NCBI GenBank assembly: GCA_902799045.1 | Contig: CADBZH010000008.1 | Location: 32,547 to 96,546, forward strand | Source of the DNA: an uncultured Eubacteriales bacterium | GTDB taxonomy: Bacteria > Bacillota > Clostridia > Christensenellales > Aristaeellaceae | DNA length: 64,000 nucleotides | Reading direction: 5' to 3' | In this document: positions 53,925-61,811 of the stretch, in pieces | Numbering within the stretch: position 1 is the stretch's first letter | Layout of the letters: every line of letters begins with the position of its first letter | The notes under the pieces: generated by a model | The model's database searches: none | What the model was told of the DNA's origin: nothing | Seen by the model: only the letters and a program-made list of their open reading frames with translations | Program-made: the position numbers and the translations under genes

Positions 53925-55184
53925 ATGGAACAGCGCATTGAATTTACCAGGGAAATGAAGCGGGATTACACGATCCTGATCCCGAACATGCTGCCGGTAC
54001 ACCTCAAGCTCATCAAGAGCGTGTTTGAGCTGCACGGCTATCGCATGGAGCTGCTGGAAAACGAGGGCCCGGAGGTGGTGGAGGCGGGGCTGAAATACGT
54101 CCACAACGACACCTGCTATCCGGCGCTTTTGTGCATCGGCCAGTTCATCTCGGCGCTTCAGAGCGGAAAATACGACGTGCACCGAACCGCGCTGATCATC
54201 ACCCAGACCGGCGGCGGCTGCCGCGCCAGCAACTACATCTTCCTGCTGCGCAAGGCGTTGAAGAAGGCGGGGCTGGGCTTCGTGCCGGTGATCAGCCTGA
54301 ACCCGCTGGGCATGGAAAAGAACAGCGGCTTCAGGATCACACTGACGCTGTTTTTGCAGGCGATGATGATGATACTGTACGCGGACGTGCTGATGTGCCT
54401 GAAGAACCAGGTGGAGCCCTACGAGGACGAGGCGGAAACCTGCGCCCGCCTGATGGAAAGCTGGGCGGCGCGGTTGACGGAGCAGTTCCGGCGCGATCCG
54501 CGGCTGGCGGCGCTGCGCTTTCGGGCGAACCTGGGGCGCATCGCCCGGGATTTCGACCGCGTGCCCCACACCCCCGCCGAAAAGATCCAGGTGGGCATCG
54601 TGGGCGAGATCTACGTGAAGTATTCTCAGCTGGCCAACAACCACCTGGAGCGCTTCCTGCTCTCCCAGGGCTGCGAGGTGCACGTGCCGGGGCTGATGGG
54701 CTTTTTGCTGAACGCGCTGGACCACAACATCGACGACGTGAACCTCTACGGCGGAAGCCGCCTGAAAAAGGCGGGCGTGCAGGTCGTGATGCGCTGGGCG
54801 GACCACATCGAAAGGGTGATCGCGCGGTCCATCCGCGACAACTGCCGCCTGGAGCCGCCGGCCCCCTATCGCGTCACCCGCCGGAAGCTGGGCGGCGTGC
54901 TGGGCGTGGGCTGCAAGATGGGCGAGGGCTGGCTGCTGACCGCGGAGATGTGCGAGCTGATCGATTCCGGCGTGCCGAACATCGTGTGCGTGCAACCCTT
55001 CGGCTGCCTTCCCAACCACATTGCCGGCAAGGGCACCATCCGCGCCCTGCGGGAAAAGTACCCCTCCGCCAACATCGTGCCCATCGACTACGACCCCGGC
55101 GCCACCCGCGTCAACCAGGAAAACCGGCTCAAGCTGATGCTGTCCGTCGCGCGGGAGAAGGTCGGGGGCGCCGGGTTGGGATAA
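53925..55184 (+). CDS. 2-hydroxyacyl-CoA dehydratase (HgdB-like) domain protein, detached from activase
   Basis: 419 residues. FTREMKRDYTILIPNMLPVHLKLI, VHNDTCYPALLCIGQ and TQTGGGCRASNYIFLLRKAL are the 2-hydroxyacyl-CoA dehydratase-like motifs with Cys ligands; IVCVQPFGCLPNHIAGKG is the C-terminal Cys motif. In relatives this is the C-terminal third of the activase polypeptide. Here the ATG at 53925 lacks a good ribosome site, as expected if the start arose after a split. Repeats occupy the 351 bases between the genes and inverted repeats flank this gene. Confidence 0.85.
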   Translation: MEQRIEFTREMKRDYTILIPNMLPVHLKLIKSVFELHGYRMELLENEGPEVVEAGLKYVHNDTCYPALLCIGQFISALQSGKYDVHRTALIITQTGGGCRASNYIFLLRKALKKAGLGFVPVISLNPLGMEKNSGFRITLTLFLQAMMMILYADVLMCLKNQVEPYEDEAETCARLMESWAARLTEQFRRDPRLAALRFRANLGRIARDFDRVPHTPAEKIQVGIVGEIYVKYSQLANNHLERFLLSQGCEVHVPGLMGFLLNALDHNIDDVNLYGGSRLKKAGVQVVMRWADHIERVIARSIRDNCRLEPPAPYRVTRRKLGGVLGVGCKMGEGWLLTAEMCELIDSGVPNIVCVQPFGCLPNHIAGKGTIRALREKYPSANIVPIDYDPGATRVNQENRLKLMLSVAREKVGGAGLG

Positions 55185-55364
55185 AGGGATTCTTCGCGGA
55201 AAAATGGCTTCCCCTTTGGGGAAGCTGGCTGGCCGAAGGCCAGACTGATGAGGTCCCCTCACATTTCGATTTGCGCCTCTGTCGCGATAGAGGCGCGAAG
55301 CCATCCATAACGGACCTCATCCGTCATTTGCTCCGCAAATGCCACCTTCCCCAAGGGGGAAGGC

Positions 55365-55457
55365 CAGGGAACCGGATTGCCACGTCGGGACATTGTATGT
55401 CCCTCCTCGCAATGACGTTATACGCCGCTATCCCTACTCCCTACTCCCTACTCCCCA
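55365..55457 (-). repeat. Inverted flank copy 2 (family 1 repeat copy F plus heptamers)
   Basis: Inverse of 53600-53692, including the heptamer array (TACTCCC). It slightly overlaps the 3' end of the following minus-strand gene. The rest of the gap 55185-55447 has short GC-rich hairpins and nothing coding. Confidence 0.75.
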
Positions 55458-56296
55458 TACCACTCCAAGAAGCTGTGCGCCTCCCCGCGGCTCTTCCAGC
55501 CGGGGAAGGTATCCAGGCAGACGGCGTGGATGGCGTTGAACACGCTCTTTTCCACGTCGGGGTTGTCGCGCCGCAGCGCCTTGAGCAGCTGCTTCACCTC
55601 CTGGCGCTTGGAGGCCCCGACGCCGTCGCCGCTTTCGGACACGGCCTCGGTGAACCGGCAGGCGCACTGCAAAAACGTCAGGTGGTTGTAGCGCCGCCAG
55701 GCGACGATGTCCTCCTCGTGGACGCAGTAGAGGGGGCGGATCAGCTCCATGCCGGGGAAGTTGGCCGAGCGCACCTTTGGCATCATGCCCTGCAGCTGCG
55801 CCCCCCAGAGCATGCCCATCACGGTGGTCTCGATCACGTCATTGAAGTGGTGGCCCAGGGCGATCTTGTTGCAGCCCAGCCCTTGCGCCTGGCTGTAGAG
55901 ATGGCCTCGGCGCATCCGGGCGCAGAGGTAGCAGGGGTTCTTCTCCACGGAGAAGGTCACGTCGAATATGTCCGTCTCGAAGATGCGCGCCGGCACGCCC
56001 AGCAGCGCCGCGTTCTGCTCGATCTGGCGGCGGTTTTCCGGGTTGTAGCCCGGGTCCATCACGATGAATTCCAGCTCGAAGGGCGCGTCGCTGTGCCTTT
56101 GCAGCAGCTGCATCAGCTTCGCCAGCAGCATGGAATCCTTCCCGCCGGAGATGCACACGGCGATCCGGTCGCCCGGCTGGATCAGCGCGTAGCGCTTCAC
56201 GGCGGCAACGAACGGCGACCACAGCTCCTTGCGATATTTCTTCTGGATGCTGCGCTCGATCAGCTGCTTCGGCGTCAGTTCGCGGCTCACGGGCAT
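55448..56296 (-). CDS. TtcA-family PP-loop ATPase (tRNA 2-thiolation type)
   Basis: 282 residues. PP-loop CISGGKDSMLLAK binds ATP; CYLCARMRRG and FLQCACRF supply the Cys pairs that coordinate an iron-sulfur cluster in TtcA-like tRNA 2-thiocytidine synthetases. ATG at 56296 lies very close to AAAGGGGG, so the GTG two codons later (56290) may be the true start. The last codons run into a repeat copy. The modified base is inferred from family. Confidence 0.85.
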   Translation of the reverse strand: MPVSRELTPKQLIERSIQKKYRKELWSPFVAAVKRYALIQPGDRIAVCISGGKDSMLLAKLMQLLQRHSDAPFELEFIVMDPGYNPENRRQIEQNAALLGVPARIFETDIFDVTFSVEKNPCYLCARMRRGHLYSQAQGLGCNKIALGHHFNDVIETTVMGMLWGAQLQGMMPKVRSANFPGMELIRPLYCVHEEDIVAWRRYNHLTFLQCACRFTEAVSESGDGVGASKRQEVKQLLKALRRDNPDVEKSVFNAIHAVCLDTFPGWKSRGEAHSFLEWYGE

Positions 56297-56345
56297 TCCC
56301 CCTTTGATGGATATTCTAGCACGAATCGGAATAGGATTCAATGGT

Positions 56346-56374
56346 TTGACGCGCCCGGCGGGCGGTGTTATAAT
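56346..56374 (+). promoter_or_regulatory. SigmaA promoter of the flavoprotein/GreA-like operon
   Basis: TTGACG (56346-56351), 17 bp, TATAAT (56369-56374), 32 bases upstream of the start codon. Confidence 0.85.
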
Positions 56375-56406
56375 GAGAAAAACCCATACGCAAAGGAGCG
56401 ATTCGC

Positions 56407-57024
56407 ATGAAGGTATTGCTGATCAACGGCAGCCCCAGGGCCAACGGCAACACGGCCCGCTGCCTGAAGGAGATGGAGGCCATCTTCCAGGCCCAGGGCA
56501 TCGAAAATGAGATCGTCCACGTCGGCAACAAGGCCATCCGCGGCTGCATCGGCTGCGGCGGCTGCCACAAGACGGGCAGGTGCGTGTTCGACGACCTGGT
56601 GAACGAGACCGCGCCGAAGTTCGAAGCCGCCGACGGCATCGTGGTGGGCAGCCCCGTCTACTACGCCGGGCCCAACGCCACCGTCACCGCCTTCCTGGAC
56701 CGCCTGTTCTATTCCACCCACTTCGACAAGACCATGAAGGTGGGCGCCTGCGCGGTGGTGTGCCGCCGCGGCGGGGCCTCCGCCTCCTTCGACCGGCTGA
56801 ACAAGTATTTCACCATCTCCGGCATGCCCGTGGCCTCCAGCCGCTACTGGAACAGCGCCCACGGCATGGACTCCGGCGAGGTGACGCAGGACGAGGAGGG
56901 CCTGCGCACCATGCGCACCCTGGCCCGGAACATGGCCTTCCTCATCAAGAGCATCGCCCTGGGCAGGGAAAAGTTCGGCGTGCCGGAGGTCGAGCAGGGG
57001 CCGATGACCAACTTTATCAGGTGA
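56407..57024 (+). CDS. NAD(P)H-dependent FMN oxidoreductase, iron-sulfur flavoprotein type
   Basis: 205 residues with a flavodoxin-like fold: MKVLLINGSPRANGNTARCL binds FMN phosphate, IRGCIGCGGCHKTGRC is a Cys cluster, and GSPVYYAGPNATVTAFLDR is the second flavin loop. AAAGGAG precedes the ATG. Reduces flavins or small electron acceptors; partner unknown. A GreA-like gene starts 4 bases after its stop. Confidence 0.9.
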   Translation: MKVLLINGSPRANGNTARCLKEMEAIFQAQGIENEIVHVGNKAIRGCIGCGGCHKTGRCVFDDLVNETAPKFEAADGIVVGSPVYYAGPNATVTAFLDRLFYSTHFDKTMKVGACAVVCRRGGASASFDRLNKYFTISGMPVASSRYWNSAHGMDSGEVTQDEEGLRTMRTLARNMAFLIKSIALGREKFGVPEVEQGPMTNFIR

Positions 57025-57028
57025 TATC

Positions 57029-57532
57029 ATGTACAACGAATTGAGCGAAGTGGACATCCGCAAGATGCAGGAGGAGATCGACTACCGCATGCGCGTGGTG
57101 CGCCCGAAGTGCATCGAGGATCTGCAAACCGCCCGGGGCTTCGGCGATCTGAGCGAGAATTATGAATACAAGGCCGCCAAGCAGGAGCTGCGCCGCTGCG
57201 ACAGCCGCCTGCGCTACCTGCGGCGCATGATCGCCACCGCCAAGGTGATAAAGTCCGACACCCGCGAGGGCGTGGCCGGCCTGTTCGACAAGGTGGAGAT
57301 CGAATACGAGGACGACGGCGAGCGCGAGACCATCACCCTGATGACCACCCTGCGCGAGGACGCCGTGAACGGCATCATCAGCAAGGAATCGCCCCTCGGC
57401 CGCGCCGTGATGGGCCGCCGCGTGGGCGAGCGCGCGCTGGTGAAGGTGAACGAGGACACGCAATACTATGTCAAAATCCTCTCCGTCACCAAGGGCCAGG
57501 ACGACGACACCCTGCCGATCAGCAGCTATTGA
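57029..57532 (+). CDS. GreA/GreB-like transcription elongation factor
   Basis: 167 residues. An N-terminal coiled coil with GFGDLSENYEYKAAKQELRR carries the conserved acidic tip that stimulates RNA cleavage by RNA polymerase; the C-terminal FKBP-like domain ends in GRRVGERALVKV. Slightly longer than typical GreA and probably a second paralogue rather than the main greA. Co-transcribed with the flavoprotein gene. Confidence 0.87.
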   Translation: MYNELSEVDIRKMQEEIDYRMRVVRPKCIEDLQTARGFGDLSENYEYKAAKQELRRCDSRLRYLRRMIATAKVIKSDTREGVAGLFDKVEIEYEDDGERETITLMTTLREDAVNGIISKESPLGRAVMGRRVGERALVKVNEDTQYYVKILSVTKGQDDDTLPISSY

Positions 57533-57615
57533 GGGAAGAGGGAAGAGGGAGTAGGGAGTAGTCCCTACTCCCTACTCCCTACTCCCCCTTAACCCATTCC
57601 TAACCTCCCGATCTA

Positions 57616-57644
57616 TTGACAAACGCGTCCAAAAGGCCTACAAT
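57616..57644 (+). promoter_or_regulatory. SigmaA promoter of the TSCPD/flavodoxin/OhrR-like operon
   Basis: TTGACA (57616-57621), 17 bp, TACAAT (57639-57644). Just downstream CAATTAATTG (57655-57664) is a palindrome within a longer TCAAT...ATTGA dyad, a plausible operator for the MarR-type regulator encoded by the third gene. Confidence 0.8.
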
Positions 57645-57681
57645 CAATTTGATCCAATTAATTGAATCGGAGGCGACGACC

Positions 57682-57945
57682 ATGCATCACGACATGCCCA
57701 CCCAAATGACCTGCTCCACCCTGGTCAGCTTTGACCTGGACGGCAACGTGGTCACCAATGTCAGCTTCACCGGCGGCTGCAACGGCAATCTGAAGGCCAT
57801 TTCCAAGCTGGTGAACGGCATGACGGTGGAAAAAATCGAGGAATACCTGCTGGGCAACCTCTGCGGCCGGAGGCCCACCTCCTGCGCAGACCAGCTGGCA
57901 AGGGCCGTGCGCAAGGCCTATGAACAGGAAAAGAAGGGAGCGTAA
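57682..57945 (+). CDS. TSCPD-domain small Cys protein (TIGR03905 type)
   Basis: 87 residues; ATG at 57682 follows GGAGG. VSFTGGCNGNLKAISKLVNGM and CGRRPTSCADQLARAV match the small TSCPD domain family, related to the C-terminal extension of vitamin B12-dependent ribonucleotide reductases. Role unknown, possibly nucleotide or metal binding. First gene of a three-gene operon. Confidence 0.85.
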   Translation: MHHDMPTQMTCSTLVSFDLDGNVVTNVSFTGGCNGNLKAISKLVNGMTVEKIEEYLLGNLCGRRPTSCADQLARAVRKAYEQEKKGA

Positions 57946-57948
57946 ACC

Positions 57949-58371
57949 ATGAGAATCGATGTGCGCTATTACAGCAAGGGCGGCGGCACGAAGAAGCTGG
58001 CCGAGGCCATCGCCAAGGCCGTGAACGCCGAGTGCAAGACGGTGGACCAGCCGCTTGAGAAGTATGCCGACGTGGTGTTCCTGGGCGCCAGCGTCTATGG
58101 CGGCAAGCCCGACCCGGCGGTGGTGAAGTTCATCGCGGACAACGCCAGGAACATCGGCAAGATCGTCGTGTTCGGCAGCGCCTGCACCGGCAAGTCCACC
58201 TTCCCGGCCATCAAGTCCGCCGCGGCGGCCCAGGCCGTGAAGACCGCGGAAGTGTTCTTCCAGTGCAAGGGCGAGTGGCTGTTCTTCAACAAGGGCCGCC
58301 CGAACGACCAGGATTGCGCCGACGCCGCGGACTTCGCGAAGAAGCAGATCAAGATCCTGGGAGTCACCTGA
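57949..58371 (+). CDS. Flavodoxin
   Basis: 140 residues. VRYYSKGGGTKKLAEAIAKA is the FMN phosphate loop and VFLGASVYGGKPDPAVVKFI the second loop. A small electron carrier. It starts 3 bases after the TSCPD gene and its stop overlaps the start of the regulator gene (TGATG). Confidence 0.88.
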   Translation: MRIDVRYYSKGGGTKKLAEAIAKAVNAECKTVDQPLEKYADVVFLGASVYGGKPDPAVVKFIADNARNIGKIVVFGSACTGKSTFPAIKSAAAAQAVKTAEVFFQCKGEWLFFNKGRPNDQDCADAADFAKKQIKILGVT

Positions 58372-58808
58372 TGGACGGGGTGCGCAACGACCCGCTGCTG
58401 CTGGAAAACCAGCTCTGCTTTCCGCTGTACGCCTGCGCCCGCGAGGTGATGAAGCGCTACAAGCCCTTCCTGGACGCCATCGACCTGACCTACACCCAGT
58501 ACGTCACGATGATGGTGCTCTGGGAGGTCGGCCAGACCACCTCCAAGGACATCGGCGAACGGCTGCACCTGGATTCCGGCACGCTGACGCCGGTCATCAA
58601 AAAGCTGGAGGAGAAGGGCTTTGTCACCCGCTGCCGCTCCCGCGAGGACGAGCGCAACCTCTGCGTCGCCATCACGGAGGCCGGCCGCGCCCTGAAGGCC
58701 CGCGCCGCGCAGATCCCCGGCCAGGTGGGCCGCTGCCTGTGCCTCTCCCCCGACGAAGCCGGCCAGCTGTACGTCATGCTGTACAAGCTACTGGGCAATT
58801 TGAGCTGA
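58371..58808 (+). CDS. MarR-family regulator, OhrR-like
   Basis: 145 residues. N-terminal ENQLCFPLYACAREV carries the Cys that OhrR/SarZ-type repressors use to sense organic peroxides; the winged helix has TTSKDIGERLHLDSGTLTPVIKKLEEKGFVTR. It probably represses its own operon through the dyad near the promoter and connects the flavodoxin genes to oxidative or thiol stress. Confidence 0.87.
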   Translation: MDGVRNDPLLLENQLCFPLYACAREVMKRYKPFLDAIDLTYTQYVTMMVLWEVGQTTSKDIGERLHLDSGTLTPVIKKLEEKGFVTRCRSREDERNLCVAITEAGRALKARAAQIPGQVGRCLCLSPDEAGQLYVMLYKLLGNLS

Positions 58809-58845
58809 CGGCCCGGTTGCCCTTATAAATTAACCTTATAACCCA

Positions 58846-58874
58846 TTGACAAAATAGGCTTATTCCTGTATACT
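58846..58874 (+). promoter_or_regulatory. SigmaA promoter of the amino-acid ABC permease operon
   Basis: TTGACA (58846-58851), 17 bp, TATACT (58869-58874). Upstream CCTTATAA is directly repeated (58821 and 58834), a possible regulator site. Confidence 0.88.
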
Positions 58875-58901
58875 CTACCCATCAAAAGGGAGGGCGTATC
58901 C

Positions 58902-58973
58902 ATGAGCAAGCGGCGCGTTCTGTCTGCCATCGGGGCCGCGTGTTGTCGCGGGGCCTGCTTTGCCATGTCCTGA
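58902..58973 (+). CDS. Cys-rich leader peptide 1 (23 residues)
   Basis: ATG at 58902 follows AAAAGGGAGGG; stop TGA at 58971. The peptide begins MSKRRVLSAIGAA and has Cys at positions 14, 15 and 19, encoded by adjacent TGT TGT and a later TGC. A small stem, CCGCG/CGCGG, has the two TGT codons in its loop. A strong hairpin with T-run follows before the permease genes. Cys codons in so short a peptide fit a cysteine-sensing attenuator; a second such peptide precedes the binding-protein gene of the same transporter. Confidence 0.75.
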   Translation: MSKRRVLSAIGAACCRGACFAMS

Positions 58974-58996
58974 CGCCGCCCGTTTCTATCCAACCC

Positions 58997-59026
58997 AAAC
59001 AGCGGCCCGGGCGGGCCGCTGTTTTT
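58997..59026 (+). terminator. Attenuator hairpin upstream of the permease genes
   Basis: AAACAGCGGCCCG (58997-59009) pairs with CGGGCCGCTGTTT (59012-59024) and ends in TTTTT. GGGCCGC inside the leader ORF (58933-58939) can pair with GCGGCCC of the left arm, giving a possible alternative fold. Confidence 0.82.
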
Positions 59027-59061
59027 GCATTCGCCAACCAGGCCAGGAAGGGACTGATCCC

Positions 59062-59727
59062 ATGGACCTCGACTTCATCCAACGCTTCGCGCCGATGTAT
59101 GCCCGGGCGGCGGGGCTGACGCTGCGCATCGGGCTGATCGGCATCGCCCTGTCGCTGGCGGTGGGCGTGCTCTGCTGCCTGGCGAGGTACTTCCGGGTGC
59201 CGGGGCTTCGCCAGCTCGCCGCCGCCTATATCGAGCTGGCCCGGAACACGCCGCTGCTGGTGCAGCTATTCTTCCTGTACTTCGGGCTGCCGAAGGTGGG
59301 CGTGAAGCTGAGCGCCGAGGCCTGCGCCATCACGGGGCTGACGTTCCTGGGCGGGGCCTACATGGCCGAGGCCCTGCGCAGCGGCCTGGAGGCGGTGGAT
59401 CGCACCCAGGCGGAATCGGGCCTGTGCATCGGGCTGACGACGCTGCAAAACCTGCGCTTCGTGATCCTGCCCCAGGCGCTGGCGACGGCCATCCCGGCCA
59501 TCGGGGCCAACGCCGTGTTCCTGATCAAGGAGACCAGCGTGTTCAGCGCCGTGGCCCTGGCGGACCTGATGTACGTCGCCAAGGACCTGATCGGCATGTA
59601 CTACAAGACGGACGAGGCGCTTCTGATGCTGACGGCGGCCTACCTGGTGCTGCTGCTGCCGCTCTCCATCGCGTTTTCATGGATCGAAAGGAGGCTGCGC
59701 CATGCAGGATTTGGCGGTGCTGTTTAG
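59062..59727 (+). CDS. Polar amino acid ABC transporter permease 1
   Basis: 222 residues, HisM/ArtM type. Five or so helices; ARNTPLLVQLFFLYFGLPKVG and the EAA loop EALRSGLEAVDRTQAESGLCIGLT are diagnostic. ATG at 59062 follows AGGAAGGGA. Forms a heterodimeric pore with permease 2, whose gene overlaps its end by 26 bases. Cysteine or cystine is the suggested substrate because of the leader peptides and the CjaA-like binding protein. Confidence 0.92.
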   Translation: MDLDFIQRFAPMYARAAGLTLRIGLIGIALSLAVGVLCCLARYFRVPGLRQLAAAYIELARNTPLLVQLFFLYFGLPKVGVKLSAEACAITGLTFLGGAYMAEALRSGLEAVDRTQAESGLCIGLTTLQNLRFVILPQALATAIPAIGANAVFLIKETSVFSAVALADLMYVAKDLIGMYYKTDEALLMLTAAYLVLLLPLSIAFSWIERRLRHAGFGGAV

Positions 59728-60370
59728 GGGCAGCAACCTGGCGCGGCTGCTGGGCGGCCTGGGCGTGACGCTGAAGCTGTCGCTGGTGTCGGTGGCGCTG
59801 TCGGTGGCGCTGGGGCTGGTGGTCGGCGCGCTGATGACGCTGAAAAACCCCGTCGTGCGGGCCTTCTTCCGGCTCTGGCTGGAGACGGTGCGCATCGTGC
59901 CCCAGCTGGTGCTGCTGTTCCTGGTCTACTTCGGCCTGGCGAAGGCCTTCAACCTCCAGATCAGCGGCGAGGCCGCGGCGGTGGCCGTGTTCACGTTCTG
60001 GGGCGCGGGCGAGATGGGCGACCTGGTGCGCGGCGCGATCACGTCCATCCCGGTCCACCAGCGCGAGAGCAGCGCCGCCCTGGGGCTCACCCGGGGCCAG
60101 TGCTGGCGCTTCGTGCTGCTGCCGCAGGCGGCCCGGCGGCTGGTGCCCCAGGCCATCAACCTCGCCACCCGCATGATCAAGACCACCTCGCTGGTGATGC
60201 TGATCGGCGTGGTGGAGGTTCTGAAGGTGGGCAGCCAGATCATCGACGCCGCCCGCTACGACGCGCCCCAGGCCGCCGTCTGGGTCTACGCCGCGGTGTT
60301 CTTCCTCTATTTCCTCGCCTGCTGGCCGATTTCGCTGGTGGCGGGACGGCTGGAGAAGCGGTGGAGCTGA
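59702..60370 (+). CDS. Polar amino acid ABC transporter permease 2
   Basis: 222 residues of the same family: ETVRIVPQLVLLFLVYFGLAKAF and the EAA-type loop GAITSIPVHQRESSAALGLT. The 26-base overlap with permease 1 couples their translation. A family 1 repeat (60438-60569) separates it from the ATPase gene. Confidence 0.92.
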   Translation: MQDLAVLFRGSNLARLLGGLGVTLKLSLVSVALSVALGLVVGALMTLKNPVVRAFFRLWLETVRIVPQLVLLFLVYFGLAKAFNLQISGEAAAVAVFTFWGAGEMGDLVRGAITSIPVHQRESSAALGLTRGQCWRFVLLPQAARRLVPQAINLATRMIKTTSLVMLIGVVEVLKVGSQIIDAARYDAPQAAVWVYAAVFFLYFLACWPISLVAGRLEKRWS

Positions 60371-60437
60371 TTCAGTGAGGCGTTAGTGTGTGGAGTTCAG
60401 GAAGAAATCCTGACGGGTTTCTTTGATTGAACGGGAA

Positions 60438-60569
60438 CCGGATTGCCACGTCGCTTCGCTCCTCGCAATGACGTGGCAGGATACGGCAGACTGCTTTTCT
60501 ATTGCAACGAGTCCCAGTAATTCCAGCGACGTCATTGCGAGGAGGCCACAGGCCGACGTGGCAATCCGG
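60438..60569. repeat. Dispersed repeat family 1, paired copy G
   Basis: CCGGATTGCCACGTCGC...CGCAATGACGTGG and CGACGTCATTGCGAGG...CGACGTGGCAATCC arms. It occupies most of the 268 bases between the permease and ATPase genes of one transporter. Confidence 0.8.
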
Positions 60570-60638
60570 TTCCCGGGCATTCTATAGCTCCACACTCCAC
60601 TCTCCTCACTGCACACTCAAAAGAACGGAGCGATCCAT

Positions 60639-61400
60639 ATGAGCAACCAACCAATCCTACAGGTGAACCATCTCAGCAAGAATTTCGACGGCAACGGCGT
60701 GTTGAAGGACGTGACGTTTTCGCTGAACGAGGGCGAGGTCATCGTGGTGGTGGGCCCCAGCGGCTGCGGCAAGAGCACGCTGCTGCGGTGCGTGAACGGC
60801 CTGGAGCGGCCGGACAGCGGCGAGATCCTGCTGGACGGCGCGCGCATCGACGACGCCGCGGACCTGGTGCGCGTGCGGCGACAGGTGGGCATGGTGTTCC
60901 AGAGCTACGACCTGTTCCCCCACATGGACGTGCTGGCGAACCTGACCCTCGGGCCGGTGAAGGCCCTGAAGCGCCCGCGGGCGGAGGTGGAGGCCGAGGC
61001 GGAGCGGGCGCTGGCGCGTGTGGACCTGGCCGACAAGCTGCACGCCCTGCCCCGCCAGCTCTCCGGCGGGCAGAAGCAGCGCGTGGCGCTGGTGCGGGCC
61101 ATGCTGATGCGCCCGCGGCTTTTGCTGCTGGACGAGATCACCGCCGCGCTGGACCCGGAGATGGTGCGCGAGGTGCTGAACGTGGTGCTGGACCTGGCCC
61201 GGGACGGCATGACCATGCTGATCGTCACCCACGAGATGCGCTTTGCCGAGGCCGTGGCGGACCGCGTGCTGTTCCTGGAGGGCGGCAGCGTGCTGGAATC
61301 CGCCCCTCCGAAGGCATTCTTCCACCACCCCCAGACCGACCGCGCCCGGCGGTTTTTGGATACGTTCGAATTCGACGCGGTGAAACAGAGAGTGGAGTGA
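60639..61400 (+). CDS. Polar amino acid ABC transporter ATP-binding protein
   Basis: 253 residues, GlnQ/HisP type. Walker A VVGPSGCGKSTLLRCVNGLE, Q-loop MVFQSYDLFPHM, signature RQLSGGQKQRVALVRAM, Walker B LLLLDEITAALD (Ile where Pro is usual), and switch His in LIVTHEMRFAEAVAD. Energises the two permeases just upstream. Confidence 0.94.
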   Translation: MSNQPILQVNHLSKNFDGNGVLKDVTFSLNEGEVIVVVGPSGCGKSTLLRCVNGLERPDSGEILLDGARIDDAADLVRVRRQVGMVFQSYDLFPHMDVLANLTLGPVKALKRPRAEVEAEAERALARVDLADKLHALPRQLSGGQKQRVALVRAMLMRPRLLLLDEITAALDPEMVREVLNVVLDLARDGMTMLIVTHEMRFAEAVADRVLFLEGGSVLESAPPKAFFHHPQTDRARRFLDTFEFDAVKQRVE

Positions 61401-61430
61401 GGCGTGTGGAGTTATAGAGTGCCCGGGAAC

Positions 61431-61468
61431 CGGATTGCCACGTCGCTTCGCTCCTCGCAATGACGTGG
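61431..61468 (-). repeat. Dispersed repeat family 1, single copy H
   Basis: CGGATTGCCACGTCGCTTCG...CGCAATGACGTGG; a half-element between the ATPase and binding-protein genes. The remainder of 61469-61579 shows no gene. Confidence 0.8.
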
Positions 61469-61579
61469 CGGGAAAGCAAAAATCGTTTCTATAGAAATGA
61501 AGCGCAAATCCCTTTTGAACGTCACTCTATAACTCCACCCTCCACCCTTCGCCCTCATTGTTAAGTTCCTGCGAACCTA

Positions 61580-61608
61580 TTGACAAGCCGACCGCCGCGC
61601 ATTATAAT
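61580..61608 (+). promoter_or_regulatory. SigmaA promoter of leader 2 / binding-protein gene
   Basis: TTGACA (61580-61585), 17 bp, TATAAT (61603-61608): consensus strength. A small hairpin CTACAG-AAA-CTGTAG (61620-61634) lies at the predicted 5' end of the RNA. Confidence 0.92.
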
Positions 61609-61652
61609 GTCGGCAATTCCTACAGAAACTGTAGTGAAAGGAGGGCGACCCG

Positions 61653-61730
61653 ATGAAGCGGAGTATTCGCGTTCAGAGCCTGTGTTGTATGTGCCGACGG
61701 CGTCGCCCGATGCCCTGCCGGTACTGTTGA
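61653..61730 (+). CDS. Cys-rich leader peptide 2 (25 residues)
   Basis: ATG at 61653 follows AAAGGAGGG; stop TGA at 61728. It begins MKRSIRVQSL, has Cys at positions 11, 12, 14, 22 and 25, and is otherwise strongly basic with four consecutive Arg. The first two Cys are adjacent TGT codons exactly as in leader 1. A long hairpin lies between it and the binding-protein gene. Interpreted as a cysteine-responsive leader. Confidence 0.78.
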   Translation: MKRSIRVQSLCCMCRRRRPMPCRYC

Positions 61731-61749
61731 CGTGTTCCGAGGGAACCCG

Positions 61750-61811
61750 ATATATACAGGCGGAGCGGAATGGACGACGCGCGTTCATTTCGCTCCGCCT
61801 GTTTATATATA
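61750..61811 (+). terminator. Attenuator hairpin upstream of the binding-protein gene
   Basis: CAGGCGGAGCG (61757-61767) pairs with CGCTCCGCCTG (61791-61801), extended by AT-rich arms (ATATATA with TTTATATAT). The T-tract is interrupted by A, so termination may be partial. It lies 20 bases after the leader stop codon. Confidence 0.7.

Noticed and set aside
58821-58841. CCTTATAA direct repeat as an additional promoter
   Set aside because: The consensus TTGACA-17-TATACT just downstream explains transcription; the repeat was kept only as a possible regulator site.
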